Assembly (NCBI GenBank): GCA_019262145.1
Contig: CP076745.1
Coordinates: 183,093-247,092, forward strand
Direction: 5' to 3'
DNA length: 64,000 nucleotides
Origin: Candidatus Methanogranum gryphiswaldense
GTDB lineage: Archaea > Thermoplasmatota > Thermoplasmata > Methanomassiliicoccales > Methanomethylophilaceae
Position numbers and translations under genes: made by a program. Shown here piece after piece: positions 27,847 to 36,247 of the stretch (the stretch's first letter is position 1; every line of letters starts with the position of its first letter). The notes beneath the pieces are model-generated. The model did not search any database, was not told the origin of the DNA, and was given only the letters and a program-made list of their open reading frames with translations.

Positions 27847-28419
27847 ATGGATGCAGTAACCCTCCTTGTGATTATGCTCAATGGTCTTTGGTTGTTCCTA
27901 CCTGCAATGGTTCCCAATTCAGCGGCGGCCTTGTTTGGCGGTGGGACCACCATGGATTTTGGGAAGAAATGGAAAGGAAAAAGAATATTCGGAAGTGGAA
28001 AGACCTGGAAAGGTTTCTTCGGAGGCGCCATTGTCGGTATCATCTTAGGTGTGATAATGATCGATATAGCCTATTTCTTCGATCCAAAGAACTTCTGGGG
28101 ATATGGGCCATTCTGGAGCAATGTAGGAATAGTAATCTGTTTGGCTTTTGGTGCAGTATTAGGGGATCTTCTCGGAGCATTCATAAAGAGAAGGTTAGGT
28201 CTCAAAAGGGGTGAGAAAGCTCCAATATTGGACCAGTATGATTTTGTCTTTGGTGCTTTCCTTATCACGGCCATATTCTTCCCCGATTGGGTGTATTCAA
28301 CATACATAGAAGGTTGGCATCTGGCCGCTTTGTTGTTCATTTTATTGATAATGTTCTTTTTACACCGTGTTGCGAATATAGTTGCCTACAAATGGGGCGT
28401 TAAAAAAGAGCCTTGGTGA
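27847..28419 (+). CDS. carS: CDP-archaeol synthase
   Basis: This 190-residue integral membrane enzyme activates unsaturated archaetidic acid with CTP. The family block RIFGSGKTWKGFFGG (about residues 47-61) and the later GDLLGAFIKRRLGLKRGEKAP with LDQYDF are diagnostic of the former DUF46. About five transmembrane helices are predicted. It is followed by pyrE at five bases. Confidence 0.93.
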   Translation: MDAVTLLVIMLNGLWLFLPAMVPNSAAALFGGGTTMDFGKKWKGKRIFGSGKTWKGFFGGAIVGIILGVIMIDIAYFFDPKNFWGYGPFWSNVGIVICLAFGAVLGDLLGAFIKRRLGLKRGEKAPILDQYDFVFGAFLITAIFFPDWVYSTYIEGWHLAALLFILLIMFFLHRVANIVAYKWGVKKEPW

Positions 28420-28423
28420 ATTT

Positions 28424-28960
28424 ATGAGCGAGATATCAAAAGCATTGGAAGAATGTGGTGCATTGCAATTCGGGGATTTCACCCTCGCATCAGGGGTTAA
28501 GAGCAATTACTATATCGACATCAAGAAAGCAAGTACGAATCCTAAGGTCCTTTATCTGATCTCTCAGCTTATGGCTGAAAGGATGCAGATGGATAACATT
28601 CATCCTGATAAGATCGCTGGAGTGGTTCTTGGTTCCATACCTCTTGCGGCAGCACTATCATTGGCAACAGGTATTCCGTATGTCATGGTCAGAAAAGAAA
28701 AGAAGGACCACGGCACTGGAAGGCTGATAGAGGGGGATCTTAATGCAGGGGAGAAGGTCTTGGTCGTCGAAGACGTCATAACCACTGCTGGGTCGAGTAT
28801 CAAAGCGATCGAGACATTAAGGTCCGAAGGTGCTGATATAATCGGGGTCATATCAGTTATTGACCGTGAAGGCGGAGGAAGAGAGAATCTGGAACATGTT
28901 GGTGTTCATCTGAGGGCCCTTGTTAAGGGATCCGATCTCTTGAAGGCTCAAAAGTCATGA
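28424..28960 (+). CDS. pyrE: Orotate phosphoribosyltransferase
   Basis: This 178-residue type I phosphoribosyltransferase makes OMP from orotate and PRPP. It shows FTLASGVKSNYYIDIK and the PRPP-binding motif VLVVEDVITTAGSS. The ATG at 28424 is preceded by GGTGA; the frame extends upstream into carS but that part is not conserved. The stop overlaps the next gene by 4 bp. Confidence 0.95.
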   Translation: MSEISKALEECGALQFGDFTLASGVKSNYYIDIKKASTNPKVLYLISQLMAERMQMDNIHPDKIAGVVLGSIPLAAALSLATGIPYVMVRKEKKDHGTGRLIEGDLNAGEKVLVVEDVITTAGSSIKAIETLRSEGADIIGVISVIDREGGGRENLEHVGVHLRALVKGSDLLKAQKS

Positions 28961-29490
28961 GGCCAGATTCAGATTGTAGGCTTTGCGGGCTTTGTGAAGG
29001 CCGCATCAATATGGTCCTTCCAAGTGGAGATCTCGATTCCAAGGTGGTATTTGTGGGTGAAGCTCCCGGTGAGAAGGAGAATCTATGTGGAAAGCCATTC
29101 GTAGGACGTTCCGGGCAACTTTTGGATAAGATCATGGAAGAAGAGGGCCTCGATAGGTCAAGTATAATGATAACCAACACAGTAAAATGTCGTCCTCCGA
29201 ATAATAGAGACCCTACGAAAGAGGAGATGGCGGCCTGCCGTCCATTTTTAGATTCAGAGCTTTATGATAAGCACTTGATAGTCGGCCTGGGAAAGTCATC
29301 ATGTAGAGATCTTATGGGTTATGAAGGTAAAATGTCGGACATAGTCAATACCATTCAGAAAATAACAATTGGGGACAGGGAAGTAATTTTCATTCCTACA
29401 TATCATCCGGCCGCGTGCATATACAGCAAGGATGCCAGACAGGGATTGAAAGATACGATGAAGATCGTAAAAGAAAATTATTTGAGGTGA
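28957..29490 (+). CDS. udg: Uracil-DNA glycosylase, family 4
   Basis: This 177-residue repair enzyme removes uracil from DNA. Motif A GEAPGEKE, the GKPFVGRSG loop and TNTVKCRPPNNRDP match family 4. Cysteines at residues 7 and 10 (DCRLCGLC) and two later ones fit the [4Fe-4S] cluster of this family. HPAA near the C-terminus is motif B. The start makes an ATGA overlap with pyrE. Confidence 0.93.
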   Translation: MRPDSDCRLCGLCEGRINMVLPSGDLDSKVVFVGEAPGEKENLCGKPFVGRSGQLLDKIMEEEGLDRSSIMITNTVKCRPPNNRDPTKEEMAACRPFLDSELYDKHLIVGLGKSSCRDLMGYEGKMSDIVNTIQKITIGDREVIFIPTYHPAACIYSKDARQGLKDTMKIVKENYLR

Positions 29491-29512
29491 TAGACTGCAT
29501 TTCTCTGGTTTC

Positions 29513-30271
29513 ATGATCGATATGGATGGTACGGTCTACAAAGGCGGTAATGTTATTCCTGGTGCCGTGGAATTTATAGAATTTCTTGTAAATAGTGAAA
29601 TGCCATTTGTTTTTCTGACGAATAATTCTTCAAGTCCCAGATCATATTATTTCAATAAGTTGAGGAAAATGGGATTCAGGGTTTTAGAGGAAAATGTGAT
29701 AACCTCCAATATCGCAACGATCAGATATGTGCTAGAGAAGTATCCAGGTAAAAAGGTCTATCCAATAGCATCTGAAGATGTGATCGAGGAAATAAAGAAC
29801 GCAGGCATAAATATCACAGATAAAGACCCAGATGTAGTCTATCTAACATTCGATAAAACTATAGATTATGCCAAGATCAACGCAGGGTTCCATTTCATAT
29901 CTAAGGGTGCAAAGCTGGTCGCGACACATCCGGACGATGTTTGCCCGACCGAGGATTCTTATGATGTTGACATAGGACCATTCATACGGCTTTTCGAATC
30001 GATATCTGGATGCAAGGCAGAGATTGTAGGTAAACCCAACAGGCTAATGTTGGAGATGGCAGCAGTCGAAATGGGGGTACAGATAGAGGAAGCGGTCATG
30101 ATAGGGGACCGCCTGTATACAGACATAAAAATGGCCTCAGAGGCCTGCATCAGCTCTATCCTCGTATTGACAGGTGAAACTTCCAAGAAGGATCTGGAGA
30201 CATCGGAGATCAAGCCTACATATGTCCTGGAATCTGTGTCTGATATCCCCAGGTTTTTGTGTGAAGATTGA
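29513..30271 (+). CDS. HAD-superfamily phosphatase, NagD-like
   Basis: This 252-residue haloacid-dehalogenase-fold phosphatase has motif I DMDGTVYKG, motif II TNNSSS, a cap domain in the middle and motif III with GDRLYTDIKMA. Substrates of this branch are small phosphate esters such as sugar or nucleoside monophosphates; the precise one is unknown. The only ATG in the conserved region is at 29513, which leaves the first strand short and has no nearby ribosome binding site. A CTG at 29495 would restore HFSGFMIDMDG and lies four bases after GAGGTGA. It is convergent with the next gene. Confidence 0.85.
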   Translation: MIDMDGTVYKGGNVIPGAVEFIEFLVNSEMPFVFLTNNSSSPRSYYFNKLRKMGFRVLEENVITSNIATIRYVLEKYPGKKVYPIASEDVIEEIKNAGINITDKDPDVVYLTFDKTIDYAKINAGFHFISKGAKLVATHPDDVCPTEDSYDVDIGPFIRLFESISGCKAEIVGKPNRLMLEMAAVEMGVQIEEAVMIGDRLYTDIKMASEACISSILVLTGETSKKDLETSEIKPTYVLESVSDIPRFLCED

Positions 30272-30277
30272 TTGTTC

Positions 30278-30691
30278 TTATTTAACCACGAGAACAGGAC
30301 ACTTCGAGAGTCTGACGACCTTCTCCGCTACGCTTCCCATGATCGCATGTGAAAGTCCAGTACGTCCGAGTGTACCCATGACAATAAGGTCATAGTTTTG
30401 GGATATGTCGATGATACCTATGGCAGGGTCTCCTGAAGATATAAGTGGTTCTACCTTGACCCCTATTTTTTCTCCCATTTCGACTATTTTGTTGACATAT
30501 TCTTCAGATATTTTTTGAATGTACTGTGCTTCATTCGGATATTCGATGGAGCTGATACTGTTCAAGTCGAATACATGGATCGCGAAGACCAAAGCATTCG
30601 TGCTCTGTCCGAGTTCCAATCCGTATTCAGCTGCTACAAGTGCAGAATCGCTTCCGTCAGTAGGTATCAGTATGCGTTTTATTTTCACCAT
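30278..30691 (-). CDS. Universal stress protein (UspA family)
   Basis: This 137-residue single-domain Usp has RILIPTDGSDSA at the start and the ATP-binding pattern G-x2-G-x9-G-S in GTLGRTGLSHAIMGSVAEK, so it is probably an ATP-binding member. The ATG at 30691 lies 27 bp from a clear TATA element (TTATATAAAT), so the mRNA is leaderless. The open frame upstream of it is promoter sequence. The physiological role is not visible from context. Confidence 0.92.
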   Translation of the reverse strand: MVKIKRILIPTDGSDSALVAAEYGLELGQSTNALVFAIHVFDLNSISSIEYPNEAQYIQKISEEYVNKIVEMGEKIGVKVEPLISSGDPAIGIIDISQNYDLIVMGTLGRTGLSHAIMGSVAEKVVRLSKCPVLVVK

Positions 30692-30712
30692 AAGATAAAA
30701 ACAGATTTGGGG

Positions 30713-30722
30713 ATTTATATAA
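30713..30722 (-). promoter_or_regulatory. TATA box of the universal stress gene
   Basis: On the minus strand TTATATAAAT is centred 27 bp upstream of the ATG at 30691. Confidence 0.55.
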
Positions 30723-30804
30723 CATGCACTCGAAAAACCTGTGATGAGATTTTTGAATACTGCGTTCTCGGAGAGCCAAGAAGGCTTCAAATGTACATTT
30801 CTGG

Positions 30805-30839
30805 GCGCGGTATTTATATATCGCGCATATTTATATAAT
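30805..30839 (+). promoter_or_regulatory. smc promoter region with repeat-flanked TATA
   Basis: Two TATA-like elements (30811-30820 and 30829-30839) precede smc. The first is flanked by the inverted repeat GCGCG (30805-30809) and CGCGC (30822-30826), an arrangement that could be a repressor site. A start about 26 bp after the first TATA falls at the base of the hairpin described next. Confidence 0.45.
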
Positions 30840-30840
30840 G

Positions 30841-30907
30841 TTGCCTTTCGAGGCAAGTGGGATGCATACGAGTTCGAGCGCTCGCGTTGCCCTAGCAGGG
30901 GTGTAAC
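30841..30907 (+). promoter_or_regulatory. Structured GC-rich 5' leader of smc
   Basis: The 67 bases before the smc start can form TTGCCT-TTCG-AGGCAA (6-bp stem with a TTCG loop), then the palindrome CGAGCGCTCG, then CCCT-AGC-AGGG. The right arm of the last hairpin overlaps the GGGGTG ribosome binding site, so folding would hide it. The stretch is far richer in G+C than its surroundings. It could be a regulatory leader or contain a small RNA; no known class is recognised. Confidence 0.4.
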
Positions 30908-33900
30908 GTGTACTTAAAGCAGATAGAATTAGAGAATTTCAAATCGTTTGGCGGTAAATTAACCATACCGATGATGGAGGGCTATATGGCGGTCACGGGA
31001 CCGAATGGCTCGGGTAAATCGAATATTACAGATGCCATCCTATTTGTTCTTGGACCAAAGAGTTCGAAGGCAGTCAGGGCGGGAAGGTTAACCGATCTAA
31101 TTTTCGATGGCGGTAAAGCAAAGAATAAAGCCAGTTTTATGAAGGTTTCCCTCGTATTTGACAATTCTGACAGAATAATGCCCTGGGATGATGATATTGT
31201 AAGGCTTACACGTCACGTCAAGGTAGCCGATAATGGTACAGATTACAATTCATACTTCTTTGTGAACGATCAGAAGTCAACACTCACTGAATTTGACAGT
31301 CTTCTTACAAAAGCGCGCATAAGTGCAGATGGATATAACATGGTCCAACAGGGAGATGTGACCAGGATAGTCCAGATGGGCAACTTGGAGAGAAGGCGCA
31401 TATTAGATAGCATATCCGGAATAGCGAGTTATGATAACGATCTCGAAAAGGCCAATACTGAAAAGATCGAGGCACAGGCCAACTTAGAGCGCATAAATAT
31501 AATAGTAGGCGAGCTGGAGTCACAGCTGAAGAAGTTGGAGAAGGATAGAGAGGAAGCCAAGAAGTATCTTGAGACCCAGTCTTATAGAGATGTTGCGAAA
31601 GCCCAACTGGTCCACAGACAATATCAGATCGAGGAGGCAAAGCTCCAGAGTCTCAATGAGGCCATCGCAAAGATGGCAGAAGACATAACATTGCTAAAGG
31701 CCAGGAAGGAAGAGCTCAAGACAGAATACGATCTCAACGAACACGCAATACACGATAAGGAAGAAGAGATCGCTGCCAAGATCGGGCCTGAGTACAAAGA
31801 GATCAAGGGAAAGATAGAGGGTGCGAAGATATCACTCGCTACCCAGAAGGATCGTATTGAGCGTGCAAGGGATGACAAAGAGGAACAGAACGGGTTCAAG
31901 ACCAATTTCGAAGAGTCCATTTCTGAGAATAAGAAAGAGCATGCAACCTCAGTTGAATTATTGGCGGACGTCAATATAAAATTGGAAGAGGTCTCCAGGA
32001 AACTGGACGTGGCCAGATCAGAGGATGCTAAGATCAGCGAAGATATGGCTAGGAGCGGCGGAGAATACACAGAGCTCCAAAATAAACTCCTGAAGATCGA
32101 GAGAGAGATGGATGAGACCGAGACCAGAGAACAGGCAGCTCAGGTTTCATTTGCCAAGGCCGAGGCAATAGCGGAGGAGAATGCGCGTTCGAAGGCATCT
32201 TTGGACGAGAGACTCCAGTCAGCAGCATTCGATATAAAGGATGCAGAGTGGAACATTCAACAGGTAAAGCAGGAACTGGGCGGCACATCCGTAGAAGATT
32301 ATTCCCAGAAGATCTTGGCAGCAAGGAAGAAAGAGGCCGAACTGGAGAAACAGGAAGCGGAACTCAGAGAAGCCATAAGGAAATTCGACGCGGATTACAA
32401 TCAACTTGCTGCCGAAAAGAGGGTTTCAGATAACGTCAACGGTGGTAACAATGCTGTAAAAGTGATACTCGGCCTTAGAGACAAGGGTGAGATGACTGGA
32501 ATATACGGTACGATACAGGAGCTTGCTACCGTCAAACCAGGGTATGAGACAGCTCTATCCATAGCTGCTGGTAACAAGATGCAGGCCATCGTGGTCGGTG
32601 ATGATCAAGTGGCCTCGGATTGTATCAATTACCTCAAGAAGCAGAAGCTTGGAAGGGTCGCTTTCCTCCCATTGAGCAAAATGATAGGTGGGAAACCCAA
32701 GGCCAAGGCCATAATGATATTGAAACAGACAGAGGGGTACGCCACGGATCTCATAGATTATGATTCCAAATATGAAAATGCATTCTGGTATGTTTTCCAG
32801 GATACATTGGTAGTGGACAATCTAGAGAATGCCCGTGGCCTAATGGGGGGTGTCAGACTTGTGACCAGGGCCGGAGAGCTTATTGAAGCATCTGGTGCAA
32901 TGGTCGGAGGTACTATCAATCAACAATCCGTCATGAAGTTCGGGGCTTCTTCAGAATCCAAGCTCGAAGAAGTGGGTTCAAAGTTGAGGGCGGCAAACGC
33001 TTCTTTAGATATTTTGGTCTCCCAGCTTAGGGAGATGAGGAACAACATACGTGCGATGGACGATGAGATGAGAAAGGCCAATGCAGCAGGTATGGGAAGC
33101 CAGGCCAAGATGGGACAGCTCAACGCACAACTTTCGGAGCTCAAGAAAGTAAAACAACAGCTTTCAGATCAATTCGAAGCTAAGAAAAAGGAAAGCATCC
33201 AGGTAGAGAAGTCCTTGCAGGAAGCAAAGGATGAATTTGGAAGTATATCTGAAGCGCTGGAGAGTCTTAGGAGCAGCAGGTCCTCCGTAAGGGACCGTAT
33301 CGAGGAGATCGCGCCTGCAGAGATACAGGAAAAGATCCAGAAGGTAAGGGACAAGATCTATCGGTTGAGGGAAGAAGTTTCAGATCTCTCGTCGCAAAAG
33401 AACGCGCTATCGGTAGAGATCACAGGGCTCGCCAATCAGAAAGAATCATTGGAAATACAGCTCGCTTCCGTGGTCAAGAAGATCAAAGATAACGAGGTTT
33501 CGATCAAAGATAACGAGGAAAAGTGCAGAACGATCGAAATCGAGTTGGAAGCGTTAAGAAGTATAGAGCGCGACATGGAAAAGGGAATAGAGGGCCTAAG
33601 AAACCAAAAGGATCTGCTTCTGGAAAAGAAGTACAGTTTGGACAATCAGAGATCGTCCACACAGGAGAAGATCGAGGTAAAGGAGGGTATGAAACTCTCC
33701 CAAGAGGCGCAGGTCGGTATCGTCCAGGCGAATATAGCACAGTTGAGGATCGATATCGATGCGATAACGATCAAGGTCACAATGCCGATCCCGTCGGAGG
33801 AAGAATTAAGACGCACCATAAAATCTTGCGAGAATATACTTTCTAAGATCGGTAATGTGAATCTTCGGGCGATCGAAGAGTATGATGAGAAGAAGGGAAG

Positions 33901-34492
33901 ATATGACACATTGATGTCTGATGTCTCAACTCTCAACAGACAGATCAAAGACCTTGAGAATTTGAGAGAGTCCTTGAACTCTCAAAAGAAAGTTTTGTTC
34001 ATGAGGTCATATGACGCAGTGAACACGAATTTCAAAGCCACGTATGCTCAGCTTTCCGGAGGTGGAGAAGCATTTATGGACCTTGAGTGCCGGGATGACC
34101 CGTTTATCGGGGGCCTGTCTATCAATGCAAAGCCAAGGAATGGAAAGCTGTTGAAACTGGAGTCCTTGTCGGGGGGAGAGAAGTCCTTGACCGCCTTGGC
34201 ATTCATCTTTGCTATTCAGGAATACCAACCTTCTCCTTTCTATGTATTGGACGAGGTCGATATGTTCTTGGACGCAGTGAATGCAGAGATGGTTGCCAAG
34301 AGGATCAGGGAAAGCTCTCGTAAGGCACAGTTCATACAAGTATCCTTGAGGAAAGTGACCTTGGCGATGGCCGATCATCTGATTGGTGTCACAAGGCCGC
34401 CGTCAGGGATAAGTAAGGTGATCATACAGCCCGATTTCGATGAGGTCGCAAAGTATGAGGAAGAGGCTGTCAAGATGCAGCACCAGGATTAA
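30908..34492 (+). CDS. smc: Chromosome segregation ATPase SMC
   Basis: This 1194-residue condensin core protein has the N-terminal Walker A GPNGSGKSN (residues 31-39), two long coiled coils, a hinge around residues 515-650 (GIYGTIQELATVKPGYE), and the C-terminal ABC signature LSGGEKSLTALAF near residue 1087 with the Walker B YVLDEVDMFLDA. The start is a GTG four bases after GGGGTG. scpA and scpB follow in the same transcript, giving the full SMC-ScpAB complex that compacts and segregates the chromosome. Confidence 0.96.
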   Translation: MYLKQIELENFKSFGGKLTIPMMEGYMAVTGPNGSGKSNITDAILFVLGPKSSKAVRAGRLTDLIFDGGKAKNKASFMKVSLVFDNSDRIMPWDDDIVRLTRHVKVADNGTDYNSYFFVNDQKSTLTEFDSLLTKARISADGYNMVQQGDVTRIVQMGNLERRRILDSISGIASYDNDLEKANTEKIEAQANLERINIIVGELESQLKKLEKDREEAKKYLETQSYRDVAKAQLVHRQYQIEEAKLQSLNEAIAKMAEDITLLKARKEELKTEYDLNEHAIHDKEEEIAAKIGPEYKEIKGKIEGAKISLATQKDRIERARDDKEEQNGFKTNFEESISENKKEHATSVELLADVNIKLEEVSRKLDVARSEDAKISEDMARSGGEYTELQNKLLKIEREMDETETREQAAQVSFAKAEAIAEENARSKASLDERLQSAAFDIKDAEWNIQQVKQELGGTSVEDYSQKILAARKKEAELEKQEAELREAIRKFDADYNQLAAEKRVSDNVNGGNNAVKVILGLRDKGEMTGIYGTIQELATVKPGYETALSIAAGNKMQAIVVGDDQVASDCINYLKKQKLGRVAFLPLSKMIGGKPKAKAIMILKQTEGYATDLIDYDSKYENAFWYVFQDTLVVDNLENARGLMGGVRLVTRAGELIEASGAMVGGTINQQSVMKFGASSESKLEEVGSKLRAANASLDILVSQLREMRNNIRAMDDEMRKANAAGMGSQAKMGQLNAQLSELKKVKQQLSDQFEAKKKESIQVEKSLQEAKDEFGSISEALESLRSSRSSVRDRIEEIAPAEIQEKIQKVRDKIYRLREEVSDLSSQKNALSVEITGLANQKESLEIQLASVVKKIKDNEVSIKDNEEKCRTIEIELEALRSIERDMEKGIEGLRNQKDLLLEKKYSLDNQRSSTQEKIEVKEGMKLSQEAQVGIVQANIAQLRIDIDAITIKVTMPIPSEEELRRTIKSCENILSKIGNVNLRAIEEYDEKKGRYDTLMSDVSTLNRQIKDLENLRESLNSQKKVLFMRSYDAVNTNFKATYAQLSGGGEAFMDLECRDDPFIGGLSINAKPRNGKLLKLESLSGGEKSLTALAFIFAIQEYQPSPFYVLDEVDMFLDAVNAEMVAKRIRESSRKAQFIQVSLRKVTLAMADHLIGVTRPPSGISKVIIQPDFDEVAKYEEEAVKMQHQD

Positions 34493-34506
34493 AGAAGGGA
34501 TGGGAA

Positions 34507-35364
34507 ATGGAAAATATACAGATGTCAGAAATGGAGCAGCATTTGCTGTTCCACAAGGCGCTTGCGGAGGACGTGGGGTCCTTCGACAGGATCAACGGTT
34601 ACATGAAGATCCTGAACAGCACGATGGGCGAGAGGCTCAACGATCCAGTGGATGAATCCATAAGATCGGTGTTCAGTCTGGTCTTGGAGAACGGTATAGA
34701 TCCGTGGGAGATAGACCTCAGAGAGTTCGTTAGGATGTATTCCAAGAAGGTCTCGAACAATACGTTCGACATGATCGTTGCCGGAAAGCTACTGCTTATG
34801 GCGTGGAAGATCCTAAGATTGCAATCTGAAGCAACCTATGGAAAGGGAGCAGAACCAGTTGCGGAAGAGGAAGTTTTCACCTCGGATTTCGATCTGGAAG
34901 ATGAGGATGCGCAGATGGCAGTTCCAGAGGTATCCTTCATGAGGGCATTTCAGAGGGAAGCAATGCGCCCCGTTACCATGTATGAGTTGATCGATGCATT
35001 TGAGGATGCACGTGCAGAGATCGAGATACAGCAGGAGAGGGAACGCGTAAAGGTCGAATTGAATGCCAAGGAACCGAGGAAGTTCGAGAACAAGGCACAC
35101 GATGAGGACGATGAGAAGGATGTTGAGCACGTCTGGGAAAGGATCCAGAGATTCGGAACAGGGGCGATCCAGGTCAACGACCTATACATCCACAGTCTGA
35201 TGGAAGACCTTAGAACATTCATATCGATATTGCATCTTGTCAGAGAAGGCAAGTTGGATGTATGGCAGGACGTATTACCATATGGACAGGTCTTCATCGA
35301 GATCAAGATCCCAGGGGCATCTGGAATCTTGGAAGAGAGCACAGGCATCGAGGCGGTGAACTGA
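34507..35364 (+). CDS. scpA: Segregation and condensation protein A
   Basis: This 285-residue kleisin links the SMC heads. It has FSLVLENGIDPWEIDLREFV in the N-terminal part, an acidic middle region and the winged-helix C-terminus with FISILHLVREGKLDVWQD, typical of ScpA. It sits 14 bp after smc with GGGATGGG ahead of the ATG. The stop directly precedes the GTG of scpB. Confidence 0.92.
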   Translation: MENIQMSEMEQHLLFHKALAEDVGSFDRINGYMKILNSTMGERLNDPVDESIRSVFSLVLENGIDPWEIDLREFVRMYSKKVSNNTFDMIVAGKLLLMAWKILRLQSEATYGKGAEPVAEEEVFTSDFDLEDEDAQMAVPEVSFMRAFQREAMRPVTMYELIDAFEDARAEIEIQQERERVKVELNAKEPRKFENKAHDEDDEKDVEHVWERIQRFGTGAIQVNDLYIHSLMEDLRTFISILHLVREGKLDVWQDVLPYGQVFIEIKIPGASGILEESTGIEAVN

Positions 35365-35865
35365 GTGAATGTCAAAGGAGCGGTCGAGGCAGCCCTCTTC
35401 TCCTCCGCAGACAATATAACGGTTCAGGGGATCGTTGAAAGGACCGGATTGCCAGAATCTGATGTCAGGTATGCCATCATGGATCTGAGAAAGGAATACG
35501 AGGAACGCGATTCTGCCATAATGATAGCTAAGATAGGCAATGATTATCGCATGATGCTGAGGACCGAGTATTCTGATTATACGGGCAAATTTGCTAGGGC
35601 GGAGATGACCGGTGGAATGATGAGGACGTTAAGCACTATTGCATATAATCAGCCCGTACTTCAGTCCGAGTTGTTTAAGACCCGTGGTGCCCGTACATAT
35701 GATGATGTCAAGGCCCTTATGGACATGGATCTGATATCCGGAAAGAAGGCCGGACAAACCATCGAACTTACGACGACCAAAAAATTCTCTGAATATTTTG
35801 GGATAGGGAGTACCAAATTGGCGGACATCAGGATTTGGATCGAAGCCCAAGCGAAGAATATGTAA
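35365..35865 (+). CDS. scpB: Segregation and condensation protein B
   Basis: This 166-residue winged-helix protein binds ScpA and shows VKGAVEAALFSSADNITVQ and TLSTIAYNQPVLQSEL, the ScpB core. The GTG start adjoins the scpA stop. It is the last gene of the operon and is followed by a hairpin and T-rich sequence. Confidence 0.93.
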   Translation: MNVKGAVEAALFSSADNITVQGIVERTGLPESDVRYAIMDLRKEYEERDSAIMIAKIGNDYRMMLRTEYSDYTGKFARAEMTGGMMRTLSTIAYNQPVLQSELFKTRGARTYDDVKALMDMDLISGKKAGQTIELTTTKKFSEYFGIGSTKLADIRIWIEAQAKNM

Positions 35866-35880
35866 TGATTTTTAAGGTGT

Positions 35881-35903
35881 ACGATCCGTTTTTTGCGGGT
35901 CGT
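35881..35903 (+). terminator. Hairpin after scpB
   Basis: ACGATCCG-TTTTTTG-CGGGTCGT makes an 8-bp stem (one G-U pair) with six T residues in the loop, followed by T- and C-rich sequence. It lies 16 bp after the scpB stop and probably ends the smc-scpA-scpB transcript. Confidence 0.5.
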
Positions 35904-35971
35904 TACCTTCTTCTTCTATATAGACTATGTAAAAGTTTTTATTTAGAGCAATATATGGGCATTTGATATTT

Positions 35972-36193
35972 ATGGTAATGCCACAAGCCCTTTTGGAAAA
36001 ATCCGTGGACAAACGCGTCTCCCTTCTTTTGAAGGATGGGAGAATATTGGAAGGTAAACTCACTGGATTTGACGAGTACATGAACATGGTGCTCGAAGAG
36101 ACCGCTGAGAATAATGCGGCCGGTGGAGAGGAGAGACGTCTGGGAATGGTCGTCCTTCGCGGAAACAATGTAGTAAGCATCTCGATCCTCTGA
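35972..36193 (+). CDS. Sm-like (LSm) RNA-binding protein
   Basis: This 73-residue Lsm protein shows Sm1 (VDKRVSLLLKDGRILEGKLTGFDEYMNMVLE) in part and the Sm2 strand LGMVVLRGNNVVSI. It forms heptameric rings that bind U-rich RNA and tRNA-derived RNAs. The ATG at 35972 is about 30 bp from a TATA-like TTTTTATTTA, so it is probably leaderless; a second ATG two codons on is possible. The ABC transporter genes that follow are separated by two hairpins. Confidence 0.93.
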   Translation: MVMPQALLEKSVDKRVSLLLKDGRILEGKLTGFDEYMNMVLEETAENNAAGGEERRLGMVVLRGNNVVSISIL

Positions 36194-36234
36194 GATGGGC
36201 TTCTCAGTAAAAACACCGTTCGTTCGGTGAACGG
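36190..36234 (+). promoter_or_regulatory. Two tandem hairpins between lsm and the ABC permease
   Basis: CTGAGA-TGGGCT-TCTCAG (36190-36207) overlaps the lsm stop, and CCGTTC-GTTCGGT-GAACGG (36216-36234) lies immediately ahead of the GGAAGGT ribosome binding site of the permease. They may be a terminator plus a translation-control element. No known riboswitch class is recognised. Confidence 0.35.
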
Positions 36235-36247
36235 AAGGTATTCTCTG

